From the NCBI GenBank assembly GCA_001939145.1, contig LSRX01000460.1, positions 65,416 through 129,415 on the forward strand: a stretch of 64,000 nt of DNA, given 5' to 3'. Numbering within the stretch: position 1 is the first letter of the stretch; the number at the start of each line of letters is the position of its first letter. A program made the translations under genes and the position numbers. The notes beneath the pieces are model-generated. The model saw nothing but the letters and a program-made list of their open reading frames with translations. It made no database searches and was not told the origin of the DNA. The stretch comes from Symbiodinium microadriaticum. Taxonomy: Eukaryota > Sar > Dinophyceae > Suessiales > Symbiodiniaceae. Below are positions 49,747 to 59,429 of the stretch, piece after piece.

Positions 49747-49818
49747 TGGGTCTGGACATCTCAGCACCCGAGGCTCAGCCGTGGAAGGCCCACGAACATG
49801 TTCATGGGTGGTTGTCAG
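49747..49818 (+). CDS. 72-nt exon
   Basis: Acceptor AATAAAG, donor GTTGTCAG|GTGTAAG. Reads GLDISAPEAQPWKAHEHVHG, then WLS. Confidence 0.5.
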
Positions 49819-50153
49819 GTGTAAGGGTTTAGGGTTTAGGGTTTAGGTGTAAGGGTTTAGGGTTTAGGGGATACTGTAGGGATTCCATGTGGCTTTATCT
49901 GCACTTTAACTTTCCTTGCTAAGTCCCAAATCCGGTAAGAATCGTTGTTTAAAATCGTATCGCAGCCCCCTTTCCACCACGAAGTCGCTAAAACATGCTA
50001 AAACCCTACACCCTCAATCGTGGAAGCAGCCAGACCCCGAAGACTCTAAACCAACCCTAAAACACCCTAAAACCTAAAACACCCTAAACCCTAAACCCTA
50101 AAAAACCCTAAACCCGAAACCCAAGCCCAGAAGACTCTAAACCCGAACACCAG

Positions 50154-50242
50154 AGCGCCACCTCCCTGAAGCTCACCCCGAACTCGACTCAGATCACTGT
50201 CGCCTGGAAAGATCTTCACCAGGATGAGACCGGCTGCCCAGA
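50154..50242 (+). CDS. exon, fibronectin-III-like strand pattern
   Basis: Acceptor GAACACCAG, donor GTGAGG. Reads ATSLKLTPNSTQITVAWKDL, then HQDETGCPE. The LxLTPNSTxITVxW pattern resembles strands A-B-C of fibronectin type III, where the Trp is the conserved core residue. The match is by eye and the domain would continue in other exons. Confidence 0.5.
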
Positions 50243-50665
50243 GTGAGGGTTTGGGGGTTTGGGGTTACAGGGTTTGGGGGTTTGGGTTTTGGGTTTAGGG
50301 TTTGGGGTTTTGGGTTGCAGGGTTTAGGGTTTGGGGTTTTGGGGTTGCAGGGTTTAGGGTTTTGGGTTACAGGGTTTAGGGTCTGGGGGTTTGGGTTGCA
50401 GGGTTTTGGGTTTGGGGTTTTGGGTTGCAGGGTTTAGGGTTTGGGGTTTTGGGGTTGCAGGGTTTAGGGTTTTGGGTTACAGGGTTTAGGGTCTGGGGGT
50501 TTGGGTTGCAGGGTTTTGGGTTTGGGGTTTTGGGTTGCAGGGTTTAGGGTTTGGGGTTTTGGGTCGCAAGGTTTGGGGTTTTGGGTTGCAGGCTTTTGGG
50601 TTTAGGGTTGGGGGTACAGGGTTTAGGGCTTAGGGTTGAGGGTTACAGGGTTTAGGGGTTTAGCA
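50243..50665 (+). repeat. higher-order TTTAGGG/TTTGGGG array, 110-bp period
   Basis: Units such as GGTTTGGGGTTTTGGGTTGC and AGGGTTTAGGG form a larger repeat: TTTTGGGTTACAGGGTTTAG recurs at about 50360 and 50470 with a 110-bp period. Strongly G-rich on the + strand. Confidence 0.9.
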
Positions 50666-50952
50666 TAAGGTTATTAGGTTTCTGGTTGCAAACTGTACTG
50701 ACTGTGCTACAATGTACCCCGAAACCTTGGTTGCGGATCATCGCACTTCCAGGCTACATTGGGGGTCCTTTTTGGCTGCCCTCTCTCTTGGTTGGAATAT
50801 CCTGGCCATAAAAGCAGGTTAGCCGAACATGGACAGAGACTCTAGGTATCCCAAACACTCCAGTTAACAGTTAATGACCTAGCTGGGTTAGCCCTAAACC
50901 CTGAACCCTAAACCCTAAGCCAGTGGAGCCATAGAATATGTGATGAAGTTAG

Positions 50953-51026
50953 ACGGGTGGGTCTTCAGAATTCGGATCTGACTCTCCAGATTCGCAGCAG
51001 CCCGAGAATCTGACTTCCCGATGGGC
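50953..51026 (+). CDS. exon, Ser/Gln-rich
   Basis: Reads GGSSEFGSDSPDSQQPENLT, then SRWAL, and ends in GGGGTTTAGGG. Hydrophilic linker-like sequence. Confidence 0.4.
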
Positions 51027-51029
51027 TTT

Positions 51030-51215
51030 GGGGTTTAGGGTGTCAGGGATTAGGTTTTCGTGTTTCGGGTTTAGGGTTTGGGGGTTTTAGGGTTTTAGGG
51101 TTTCGGGTTTAGGGTTTGGGGTTTTAGGGTTTTAGGGTTTCGGGTTTAGGGTTTGGGGTTTTAGGGTTTTAGGGTTTCGGGTTTAGGGTTTGGGGGTTTA
51201 GGGTTTCGGGGTAGG
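51030..51215 (+). repeat. TTTAGGG array, 37-bp period
   Basis: GTTTCGGGTTTAGGGTTTGG plus GGTTTTAGGGTTTTAGG, about four units. Confidence 0.9.
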
Positions 51216-51349
51216 CGGGGTGTGGACGCGAACTAAGGTCACACTCGAAGCCGCTGCAGGCTGAAATCCCACACCGGACACCCTAAACCCCCCAACCGTA
51301 AACCCTAAGCCCTAAAACCTAAAACCCTAAACCCTCACGTCCCTCTGAG

Positions 51350-51407
51350 GCTCGCTCCCTTCCGAAAGTTTCTGGTCGACAGCTTCGGAACCTACTATGC
51401 CGCCTGG
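51350..51407 (+). CDS. 58-nt exon
   Basis: Acceptor CACGTCCCTCTGAG, donor TGG|GTACGG. Reads LAPFRKFLVDSFGTYYAAW. Clear protein sequence. A candidate exon (TRTKVTLEAAA, about 51215-51260) lies upstream. A 50-bp tandem duplication follows (CCCACGGTTTGATGGTGAAG at about 51417 and 51450). Confidence 0.55.
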
Positions 51408-51843
51408 GTACGGGGCCCACGGTTTGATGGTGAAGGTGTAGGGGTTTAGCCCACGGTTTGATGGTGAAGGTGTAGGGGTTTAGGGCTTCGAGTTTATTAT
51501 TTAGGGTTTAGGGATTAGAGTTCAGGGTTTAGGGATTAGGGTTTAGGGTTTATAAGGGCTTGGCGTTTGGGGTTGTGGCCTGGGATTTACTGCCCAAGGG
51601 CCTGCTAAACTTGGGATTCCCCCAGAAAGGGGGGGGGTTTGGGGCTGCAGCGGTTTAGAGACCCTATAAACCCTGAACCCGCTATCATGCCCAGAGCTTG
51701 CAAGGTTCCGAGGGTGCGTTTTGGGGAGGGCAGGTTTCAGGGTGTTGGGAGCGGATTTAGGGTTCAGGTCTTGAGCCGTGAACCCTAAAAAACCCTAAAC
51801 CCTAAGCCCTAAACCAAAACCCTAAACCCTAAACCGTACTCAG

Positions 51844-51886
51844 CCAGAGAAGCCCGAGTCTGGGCGTCACGCCTCTTTCCCCCAAG
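51844..51886 (+). CDS. 43-nt exon
   Basis: Acceptor ACCGTACTCAG, donor CCCAAG|GTTTTG. Reads PEKPESGRHASFPQ. Confidence 0.45.
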
Positions 51887-51942
51887 GTTTTGGGTTTAGC
51901 ATAGAGGTCGGAAGTACCGTAATCGGTAAACCGCAAACCGCC

Positions 51943-52036
51943 CCATCTCCTCGAACGGAACTTGTTTACGGACTACTTCGAGGCCACAGACAAAATACTT
52001 GGGGCACATGGATCCTCCGGGGAATCTACCCTGAAA
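51943..52036 (+). CDS. exon
   Basis: Reads ERNLFTDYFEATDKILGAHG, then SSGESTLKA before TAG. Strongly protein-like; splice borders not obvious. Confidence 0.5.
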
Positions 52037-52075
52037 GCTTAGAGAATAGCAAGCCCTCTATTGTTGAAGGCATAT

Positions 52076-52215
52076 TCCTAAACCCGAAACCCTGCAACCC
52101 AAAGCCCCTAAAAACCCTAAACCCTGCAACCCAAAGCCCCTAAAAACCCTAAACCCGGTAACCCAAAGCCCCTAAAAACCCTAAACCCTGTCACCCAAAA
52201 CCCTAAAACCCTCCT
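52076..52215 (-). repeat. CCCTAAA repeat, 32-bp period
   Basis: CCTGCAACCCAAAGCCCCTA plus AAAACCCTAAAC, four near-identical units. Confidence 0.9.
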
Positions 52216-52290
52216 CTACCATGCGGTTCTGGAATCTTTGAAAACCAACGGAACCCCCCTGAACTCCCGAATGTCGGAGCCTGGCCTTGG
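52216..52290 (+). CDS. exon
   Basis: Reads HAVLESLKTNGTPLNSRMSE, then PGL, with a GTTCCT donor followed by a TTTAGGG array. Confidence 0.45.
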
Positions 52291-52304
52291 GTTCCTCGGG
52301 GTCT

Positions 52305-52575
52305 TTAGGGTTTAGGGTTTAAGGGTTAAGGGTTTAGGGGTTTGGGTTTTAGAGTTAAGGGTTTAGGGGTTTGGGTTTTAGGGTTTAGGGTTTAGGGGTT
52401 TAGGGTTTAGGGTTAAGGGTTTAGGGTTTAGGGTTTAAGGGCTTAGGGTTTAGGGTTTAGGATTTAGGTTTAGGGTTTAAGGGTTTAGGGTTTACGGTTA
52501 AGGGTTCAGGGTTTAAGGGCTTAGGGTTTAGGGTTTAGGATTTAGGGGTTTAGGGTTCAGGGGTTAAGGGTTTAG
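52305..52575 (+). repeat. long TTTAGGG array
   Basis: About 35 degenerate units (TTTAGGG, TTAAGGG, TTTTAGAG). Confidence 0.9.
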
Positions 52576-52849
52576 CGGCCAAGGTAGGATATTAGGATCA
52601 GGCTTCTGAGCACATTAGTACCACAGAAATGATGAGGGCACGAAAAAGGTTTTGAGGTATATTATGCGATAGCTAAAAAAAGGAGCCTTGAGACATGTGG
52701 TTCGGGTCGCTATTTCAGCCTATATCTGCATGTCTGTTACTAGGGTTATAGGAAACTGAACTATCTTTCTTGCTAGGGCTTTGTCGACTTGATTACGACC
52801 TGGGGTTTGCGGTGTGTCGTGATTTCTCCGATAGTTCAGCGCAAGTAGA

Positions 52850-52912
52850 GGCAATGCAGGTTTCTGTTCACGAACGGGAGAAACCTTTGCATGCACACTC
52901 GCTGCCCGAAAA
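52850..52912 (+). CDS. candidate exon
   Basis: Reads MQVSVHEREKPLHAHSLP between GTAGAGGCA and a CCCTAAA array (52905-53030). Confidence 0.4.
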
Positions 52913-53156
52913 CCCTAAATCCTAAACCCTTAAACCCTAAACCCCTAAACCACAAACCCCTAAACCCTAAACCCCTCAACCCTAAACACTAAACCCCTAA
53001 ACCCCGAAACCCCCAAACCCTCAACCTGACCCTGCTCGGGAGCCTGACAACCACGGCCTAAAATCCTCGACCTCCAGGCTGTCAGTGTAAAATCGAAGGG
53101 CTTCGAGTTTAGGGCACAGGGTTTAGGGGAACAAACCCTACAACTGAAAACCCCAG

Positions 53157-53208
53157 CACCGTCCGCTTTTGCGTGAATCTTACGATCCGAGCCCTGAACT
53201 TCAAGCTT
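53157..53208 (+). CDS. 52-nt exon, beta-rich
   Basis: Acceptor AAAACCCCAG, donor CTT|GTGTTC. Reads TVRFCVNLTIRALNFKL. Confidence 0.45.
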
Positions 53209-53434
53209 GTGTTCCTAAGCTCCTTTCTGGTCCTAAACCCTAAACCCTAAGCCATAAACCCTAAACAATCTTGTGTCCGGCATCAGGTGCACATGTGCCG
53301 GAACACACAGATTCCGAGGCTTTTGGGCTGTCAGTTATGTATGGCGAAACGGGTTGGCTTTGGGGCACGTTCAAACAATTGTTAATCTTTCGTTATTATC
53401 ATCTCTAAGAAACCTAAACCCTAAACCCTAAAGC

Positions 53435-53530
53435 ATCGTCTTTTGGGAGGGTCCCAAGTTGGCGATAGTTGGATTGGCTGTATTGACGCTTGCGAAGCTC
53501 TGGCTTAGATCGGCAAAAGCCCCCGAATTT
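53435..53530 (-). CDS. minus-strand exon candidate
   Basis: The minus strand reads FGGFCRSKPELRKRQYSQSN, then YRQLGTLPKDDA up to GGTTTAGGG. Good composition. It lies 13 bp from a + strand exon candidate at 53543. Confidence 0.4.
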
Positions 53531-53542
53531 TTTTGCTGGTAG

Positions 53543-53583
53543 CATCTCACCCTCCGCACTCCGGACCCTCAAAGCTCCGGAAG
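53543..53583 (+). CDS. 41-nt exon
   Basis: Acceptor TTTTTTTGCTGGTAG, donor AAG|GTGCGT. Reads SHPPHSGPSKLRK. Confidence 0.45.
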
Positions 53584-53659
53584 GTGCGTGGTATTGGGCT
53601 TCGGTTTTCGGGTAGTTTGAATCGTGCTTGCGGGGTATGGCCCCGTCTCCCACACGAGA

Positions 53660-53760
53660 ATCAGCAAGCAAGACCGACTGCAACAGGACATGGACGACAC
53701 AAGACAATTAAATGATCATGAGAGGCAACCAACATGTAACTTCAATTTAAGCTATTGGTG
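53660..53760 (+). CDS. exon, coiled-coil start
   Basis: Reads KQDRLQQDMDDTRQLNDHER, then QPTCNFNLSYWCE in a frame open to 53887. The exon probably starts after GAATCAG. Confidence 0.45.
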
Positions 53761-54729
53761 CGAGATCACAACACGTCGACATGAGGTGTTGATGTCACCC
53801 CACGCGCAGACAGTTACATGCATCTTAAGTCCGGAGCACACTAGCCCAAAACCCAAACCAAACACTAGGCTTAGACCCCTACAGTAGCGACCATCCTGAA
53901 TAATTACGGGGGGTGCATTAGTCACAAAGACCCAAACCCCTGAAACCCTAAAACCCTGGACCCCCAGACCCCAAACCACTAAACCGTCAAACCACCAACC
54001 AATACACCAGAAACATTTGAACTCCCGCTAAAGCTGGATAGTCTTGAGAGATGCCTGCAAGCATCACGAGAGCCTAGACAAACGACGCAAACACCTAAAC
54101 ATCTAAACCTCTCAACCCTCAAGCCTCACCGTTCGTCCCCTAAACACCCGAAACCTCACAGGCAGACGTGCATCCGTAACCTCGCGAGAATGCTCCGGCG
54201 GTGCCGTGAGGATTGTTCAGGGTATAGGGTATGCGGGAGTCCCCCAAACCCTAAGACCCTGAAACGCCTAAACCCTAAACCCTGAACCCCTAAATCCTAA
54301 ACCCTAAGCCCTGAAACCCCTAAACCCTAAAACCCTAAACCTTGGGGGGAACCCCCACGGCTTCGGCATTGCGGGGTTCTCGGTTCTCGTGCGAAGAGGA
54401 AGGCCAACTTTCTGAGCTCAAGCACTCCGCCCTGACCTAACGTTTGCGTTTGGGGCTTAGGGTTTAGGGTTTAGGGTTGGGTTTAGGGTTTAGGTTTTAA
54501 CCCTCACTACCAGCTTGGTGCACGTCTTGAGCCGCACAACCAACCAGGAGGAAAGTGCCTGCAACCATACATGGAACCCAACGAACCCAAACAATCCCCC
54601 CTAAACACTCATGGCATACTTGCATAAAGCTCGGAACTGTCAGAATGCTTCTGAAACCCTGCAAAAGGCATCCTGTATATGCCTGTGCAATCTTATTGTT
54701 GTGTGGCGCTGATGTTAAATGTTTGGCAG

Positions 54730-54809
54730 TCGACAAAGACCTTGAGGTCCTTGAGTTGCTCAGCACTCAAAGGGACTCTGCCTCAACGACCTATTCATTT
54801 TTGGGGCGA
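54730..54809 (+). CDS. 80-nt exon, paired with 54942-55041
   Basis: Acceptor GTTTGGCAG. Reads DKDLEVLELLSTQRDSASTT, then YSFLGR, ending in phase 0 at GTTTCC. The next exon starts in phase 0 after the foldback element, so the two join in frame. Confidence 0.6.
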
Positions 54810-54941
54810 GTTTCCGTTACAGCCCTGATTCCTCAACCCTGAATCTACCCATAGGCCCCTAAGCAGTTCCTTTTTGGGATTACCTTATAGGATTCTAAAT
54901 ATAAACCATAAACAGGAACTACTTAGGGGCCTATGGGTAAG
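54810..54941 (+). mobile_element. 132-nt intron made of a family A foldback
   Basis: GTTTCC donor, then the foldback element (54846-54939, TACCCATAGGCCCCTAAGCA to ACTACTTAGGGGCCTATGGG), and the acceptor GGGTAAG at the element's right edge. Both flanking exons are coding-like and phase 0, so here the element is, in effect, an intron. Confidence 0.65.
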
Positions 54942-55041
54942 CCCTCCTTGGCCGGGTCGAAGCCGCGACAGGAGTTGGATGCCGCCAAAGCCATTCGCGA
55001 GAAGGAGCAGAAGGAGGAGCGCCTTTGGAACTCACCGACAA
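54942..55041 (+). CDS. coiled-coil exon
   Basis: Begins directly after the foldback element's TAAG. Reads PSLAGSKPRQELDAAKAIRE, then KEQKEERLWNSP. Charged helix. Donor near GTCCCT. Confidence 0.6.
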
Positions 55042-55160
55042 GTCCCTGGTCCGAGCGGACCTAAACCAACCCTTAGGGGTTCAGGGTTTTAGTGTTTAGG
55101 GTGTAGGGTTTCGTGTTCAGGGTTTAGGGTTTAGGGTTTAGGGTTTAGGGTAGGGTCAAC

Positions 55161-55321
55161 GGCCTTGGACAGACAGGCCTAAAACGCTCCAGACCATCCT
55201 TCTTCCGTTCCAACATCTCAGGAAGATCCAACAGCATAAACCACGTGTACAAACCCTCAGGCTGCATGTTAAACTTGATGCCCTCAAGACAGACAGTGGT
55301 TTTTTCTGAGGACGCCCAAAT
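55161..55321 (-). CDS. minus-strand exon, 161 nt
   Basis: Minus-strand acceptor TTTCTTTCAG, donor GTTGAC. Reads IWASSEKTTVCLEGIKFNMQ, then PEGLYTWFMLLDLPEMLERK. Among the most protein-like segments of the window, and on the opposite strand to its neighbours. Confidence 0.55.
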
Positions 55322-55513
55322 CTGAAAGAAACTTTGGCCGTTCAAGCCTGAACCCTTTACCCTTACGGCCCCAACGGCGTCGTACGATTCTTTTGCGGCA
55401 ATCTACCTTTCAATAACTGTGTGTCCAGGGCTTGTTTTTGTGCTGGGTTTTGGTGACCGAGCTTTGAGAACGTCGGCTTTATGAGGGTCTAGGATTCTCT
55501 CTTCTTACTAGGG

Positions 55514-55714
55514 TTGCGGTTCAGGCAACCACAAACCCACAGTTTGATACTGTGGATTCGAGTTGTCCAAGGCCATAGTATTGAAGGCCCTGCTTGTTAC
55601 AGCCCCTATACTGGATCCGTGATCCTCAACAAGCACTCTCGTTTCAATCTCGGTGGACATTGCCATTCACCGAGCACCTACATCAAGATCTCTTGCTGCT
55701 ATAGCGTCAACTGA
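55514..55714 (+). CDS. possible terminal exon
   Basis: Reads HSIEGPACYSPYTGSVILNK, then HSRFNLGGHCHSPSTYIKIS and CCYSVN with TGA at 55712-55714. Cys/His-containing, beta-rich pattern; no family recognised. It may end the gene that includes the preceding + exons. Confidence 0.5.
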   Translation: MRFRQPQTHSLILWIRVVQGHSIEGPACYSPYTGSVILNKHSRFNLGGHCHSPSTYIKISCCYSVN

Positions 55715-55884
55715 ACTCGTTTGCTGTGCATAGTGGTCTGAAAGCTCATGGATGTGAAAGTATTCCCTTATAGTCCCGACTTATGTTAAGGCAGTATATC
55801 ACCAGACCACATTGAACATATCTAGCCCATATTCTTCGTCCCTGGTGCTCCTTGCGCTGCTGCGTTCCATCTATGTCCACTCCA

Positions 55885-55918
55885 GGCGCAGAAGAACAAG
55901 TCGGGGGAACCCAGGGCG
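55885..55918 (+). CDS. candidate tiny exon
   Basis: After TCCACTCCAG reads AQKNKSGEPRAQ, followed by GCGCAG. Weak donor. Confidence 0.3.
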
Positions 55919-56264
55919 CAGCATTTAGGGGTTTTAGGATTTGGGCTTAGGGGTTTCAGGATTTAATTTGGGCTTAGGGGTTTTAGGATTTGGGCTTCGG
56001 GGTTTGAGGATTTTGGGCTTAGGGGTTTTAGGGTTTTGGGCTTAGGGGCTTTACGGTGTGAGTTTAATTAGGAGTTGAGATTAGGGGTCGAAACTAGGTC
56101 GAGCGGCTGGGGGGGGGGGGCTTCAGCGTTCTCTTGGGAGGGGCTTTAGAGGACAGGCGGTTACTCGCTTCGTTGTGCCTTCTTCTCTGCATGAGTGACA
56201 CCGACAGCAATGGCCGATTGGCGAGGTAGCTAGTGCACCATGAGCTTCTGAATTGTGATGGCGA

Positions 56265-56278
56265 CTCTGATGATGATG

Positions 56279-56310
<32 letters not shown>

Positions 56311-56420
56311 GTTGTTGATGATGATGACGATGGTGATGAAGAAGAGGATAATGATGATGGAGTTGAAGATTATGAAGAATAGCAGTAATAGCACTAACAA
56401 TAATACAGAGTAATAGTAAT
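56265..56420. repeat. (GAT)n and (AAT)n-type trinucleotide tract
   Basis: GAT/GATGGT repeats followed by AATAATAC and TAGTAATAG. The minus-strand frame 56230-56505 is an Ile/Leu repeat translation. Confidence 0.85.
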
Positions 56421-56679
56421 AGTAACCATAGTTGGTCTTCATCACAATACCAAGGGGGTCATGAACTTGAACCTCATCCAACCTTGTCGCCCAAAGTCCT
56501 TGCACAGCCTCGGTACCCGAACCGAAAACCTTGGCTTCTAGGCTTCAAGCGCCTTCGAGCATACCTGTTCATTTCATCGTAGCTCCCTTGGTTGTTGCTT
56601 GCATCAAGCCTTTCTCTTGGTTCCCAAACATAAGACTGGCTAAGCAAGCAAGGAGCTATACAACTTGGAGACTAGAGGT

Positions 56680-56788
56680 TAAGCCCTTAATCCTTCCCAT
56701 AGGCCCCTACGTAGTTCCTTTTTATGGTTTCTATAGGGTAATCCCAAAAAGGAACTACTTAGGGGCCTATGGGTAAGCCCTTAATCCT
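56680..56788. mobile_element. foldback family A copy flanked by 15-bp direct repeats
   Basis: Element 56695-56775 with a short centre (TTTATGGTTTCTATAGGGTA). TAAGCCCTTAATCCT lies at 56680-56694 and again at 56774-56788. This is the best candidate target-site duplication in the window. Confidence 0.85.
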
Positions 56789-56838
56789 AAAACCTTCATG
56801 AAGCTCTTTGGAAGCTCTGTTGAGGTTTGGTGCGCAGA

Positions 56839-56918
56839 AGGGCTTCGCCCAAACGAAAGCAATGTCCAAGCAGATGACCCGGGCAATGTCAAGAGCTGGG
56901 ACCAAGGTTGCGCAGAGG
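56839..56918 (+). CDS. 80-nt exon, basic helix
   Basis: Acceptor GGTGCGCAG, donor AGG|GTTCGG. Reads KGFAQTKAMSKQMTRAMSRA, then GTKVAQ. Clearly coding-like. Confidence 0.55.
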
Positions 56919-57147
56919 GTTCGGATCAGGGGCCCGATAATTACGTTTTGGGGGGTTTAGGGTTTGGGGTTTAGGGTTTAGGGTTTAGGGTAGAGTATAT
57001 CGGAGCAGGGCTTTGTTAACATATTACACAGAAAGTATGTAGGGGTGACAATGGGGATCCGACAGTATAGCCTGAGGAACTAACTATTCAGTTCCCTATG
57101 TCAGAGTTCAGGGCACCTTTTTTTATTTTGATTTTTTTTTGGTTGGG

Positions 57148-57265
57148 CCCCTTTGGCTGTTTTTGAGACCAACAAGCTTCGGGTTTCGGATTGAGCAGGA
57201 CAAATATATATATATATATATACACACATACACATACTATTATATATATATGCGTGCGTGCATAT
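57148..57265. repeat. 118-bp duplicate ending at an N
   Basis: CCCTTTGGCTGTTTTTGAGA through the TA and CACATACA runs to GCGTGCGTGCATAT is repeated at 58227-58344. The first copy stops exactly at the N at 57266. Confidence 0.85.
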
Positions 57266-57399
57266 NAGGTCCGGGGTTAAGGGTTGAGGGTTTGATGGTC
57301 CATGGTTTGGGGACGAGGGTTCAGGGTTTTGCTCTGAGGGTTTCAGTTTAAGACGCCTTGCGGTTGAGCGTATAGGGTCTCGGGTCTTTCTGCTGAGGG

Positions 57400-57919
57400 T
57401 TGCGTGTTCAGGCCCTAAGAACCTCAACCCTAAACCGTCAGGCTTTAAGCTTGCGGTCTGACTGCTCGGTCCTACTCTTTGCGAACACAGCCTGTAGTTT
57501 TATACTATACTACTATACTATTTCAATCAATAGTATACGTAGTAAGTTTGATTGCATCATTAGACTAGACTATATCAGACTTTATCATAATGTTTCACAG
57601 GAGGGCTCCTCGTCCTTGTCCTCTTCCTTTCCTCTGCACCACCGTCATCGTCAACTGTCGTGCTGGCCAGGATGCTTGTTGGGGTTATGCTCGTGTAATA
57701 GCAACAAAAACATCAAAAATAGGAGTCATCGTCTTCTTCAACATTGTCGCCATCATCATTTTCCGGACGTCGCGATCGGCATCGCCTTCAGATCCTACTC
57801 ATTGCGGCCTCCTTCTAACTCCGAGTTGGAAGATGAATGCCAGGGCTTGGAACCAGGTCGTCAACCTGAGCCCGATTGCGGCTGAATTAGTCTTTCATTC
57901 GGACTTGGGTTCGGGCTAG
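57400..57919 (+). CDS. two overlapping open frames, uncertain
   Basis: Frames of 161 codons (57400-57885) and 109 codons (57590-57919). The first has a plausible tail (FRSYSLRPPSNSELEDECQG), the second ends VNLSPIAAELVFHSDLGSG. A CATCAT-rich middle biases both. Confidence 0.3.
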
Positions 57920-58226
57920 GCTTAGCTTTCTGGCTTTGACTTCTTCACAGTTTTGTAGATGTTTCATGGGCGGCGGTGATGTTTCATTTGTGCATGATGG
58001 TTTTCAATACATGTTAGTACTGTGTCTTTATTCGTACTGTCCACTATTGTTGCCACTCGCAATATTACGGTCGCTTTGGCTGTGGTCGTCGCATCATTAT
58101 TGTTATTATTGTCACTATTACTATTATTACTGTTGTATTATTATTGTTATTGTTTCTATATTTCTGCGGTAAGAGAAGGCGGGGCCGTGTCCTCGTTCTC
58201 TTTTGCGTCCTTTTGTTTGGATGGTA

Positions 58227-58540
58227 CCCTTTGGCTGTTTTTGAGACCAACAAGCTTCGGGTTTCGGATTGAGCAGGACAAATATATATATATATATATA
58301 CACACATACACATACTATTATATATATATGCGTGCGTGCATATATACACATGTTTGCTTATACAACCAGTATGTGACCAGAAGCATGTATACATGTGTGT
58401 ATATATATATATATATATCTGTGTGTGTGTGTGTGTATGTGTGTGTGAACATATGTCTGCATATATCTGTATATGCGTGTGTGTGCGTACACACACACAT
58501 ATGAACAGACATATATATATATATATGTATGCATTGTGTT
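58227..58540. repeat. second duplicate and TA/GT/AC microsatellites
   Basis: Starts with the copy of 57148-57265 and continues with GTGTGT, ACACAC and TATA runs. Open frames on both strands are repeat translations. Confidence 0.85.
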
Positions 58541-58596
58541 TTGCAGTCTCAGGACCCCATCCCCCCATTCTGCTTACATGGGCAATCGCGAAAGCT

Positions 58597-58785
58597 GCAT
58601 GTATGTATGTATGTATGTATGCATGTATGCATGTATGTGTGTATTGTATGTAATACATGCATGCATGCATGCATGCATGCATGCATGCCTACCTATCTTC
58701 CTGCCTGCCTGCCTGCCTACCCACCTGCCTGCATGCATGCATGCATGCATGCATGCATGCATGCATACATACATACATACGCACA
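58597..58785. repeat. (ATGT)n/(ATGC)n/(CTGC)n microsatellite
   Basis: ATGT, then GCAT, then CTGCCTGC, then ATGC and CATA units. The outer parts are complementary to each other. Confidence 0.9.
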
Positions 58786-58840
58786 TAGCATAACCCTCAA
58801 CCCTATAAGCTATAGTTCGGGATGCTGAATTTCCCGTCAG

Positions 58841-58905
58841 AAGCTTGAAGAGATGACCCCCGAGCAGCTCGAGAAGCATCAGAAAGAACAGGCTACGACG
58901 TTCTG
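58841..58905 (+). CDS. 65-nt exon, coiled coil
   Basis: Acceptor TTTCCCGTCAG, donor TG|GTTTTG. Reads KLEEMTPEQLEKHQKEQATT, then F. A typical acidic/basic helical segment. Confidence 0.55.
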
Positions 58906-59159
58906 GTTTTGAGTCTTTAGGTTCAAGGGTTTCGGGTTTTGGGTTAACAGTAGTTGGGCGCGGGGTTGGGCGCTGAGGGCGCGGAGGGCGGTGGGGGGCC
59001 TGAGGGGTTCGGCTTGCCTTAGGGGGTTCTGGACTTGATCGTGGGATTTTGGATTTTTGTTTTGGGGGGGAGGTTTTGGGGTTCAGGGTTTTTGGTTGAA
59101 TGTCTACGTAAGTTTTGGGGGTTTAGGGGTTTAGGGCTTTGAAGCGCTGGAGTCTGGGT

Positions 59160-59429
59160 TCAGAGTTTGGGTGTAGGGCTTCTGGGTTCAGCGGTGAGGC
59201 TATGGGAGTTCACTGTGGGATTTGGGATTAAAAGTGGGCTTGGGGCTATTGTGGATATTGTAGGACTTTGGGGAGGACTTTGGGGATGCGGTTTCGGGCT
59301 CCAAAATGGGAATTGGAATGCAACACTGTCAACACTACCCTCAACGATCATGACCATAACCCAGAACTGCCTTCCTGTTGTGTACTGAAACAAAGACAAA
59401 CTGACGTCTAGAGTCACGCAAAAAAGCAA
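59160..59429 (-). CDS. minus-strand open frame, uncertain
   Basis: Reads VTLDVSLSLFQYTTGRQFWV, then MVMIVEGSVDSVAFQFPFWS. The second half is Pro/Ser-rich from a TGGGGA-type tract. Plausible but unsupported. Confidence 0.3.
   Translation of the reverse strand: MLFCVTLDVSLSLFQYTTGRQFWVMVMIVEGSVDSVAFQFPFWSPKPHPQSPPQSPTISTIAPSPLLIPNPTVNSHSLTAEPRSPTPKL

Noticed and set aside
58065-58682. 205-codon minus-strand open frame
   Set aside because: Crosses several microsatellites and a duplicated 118-bp segment; composition is His/Thr/Tyr/Ile repeat.
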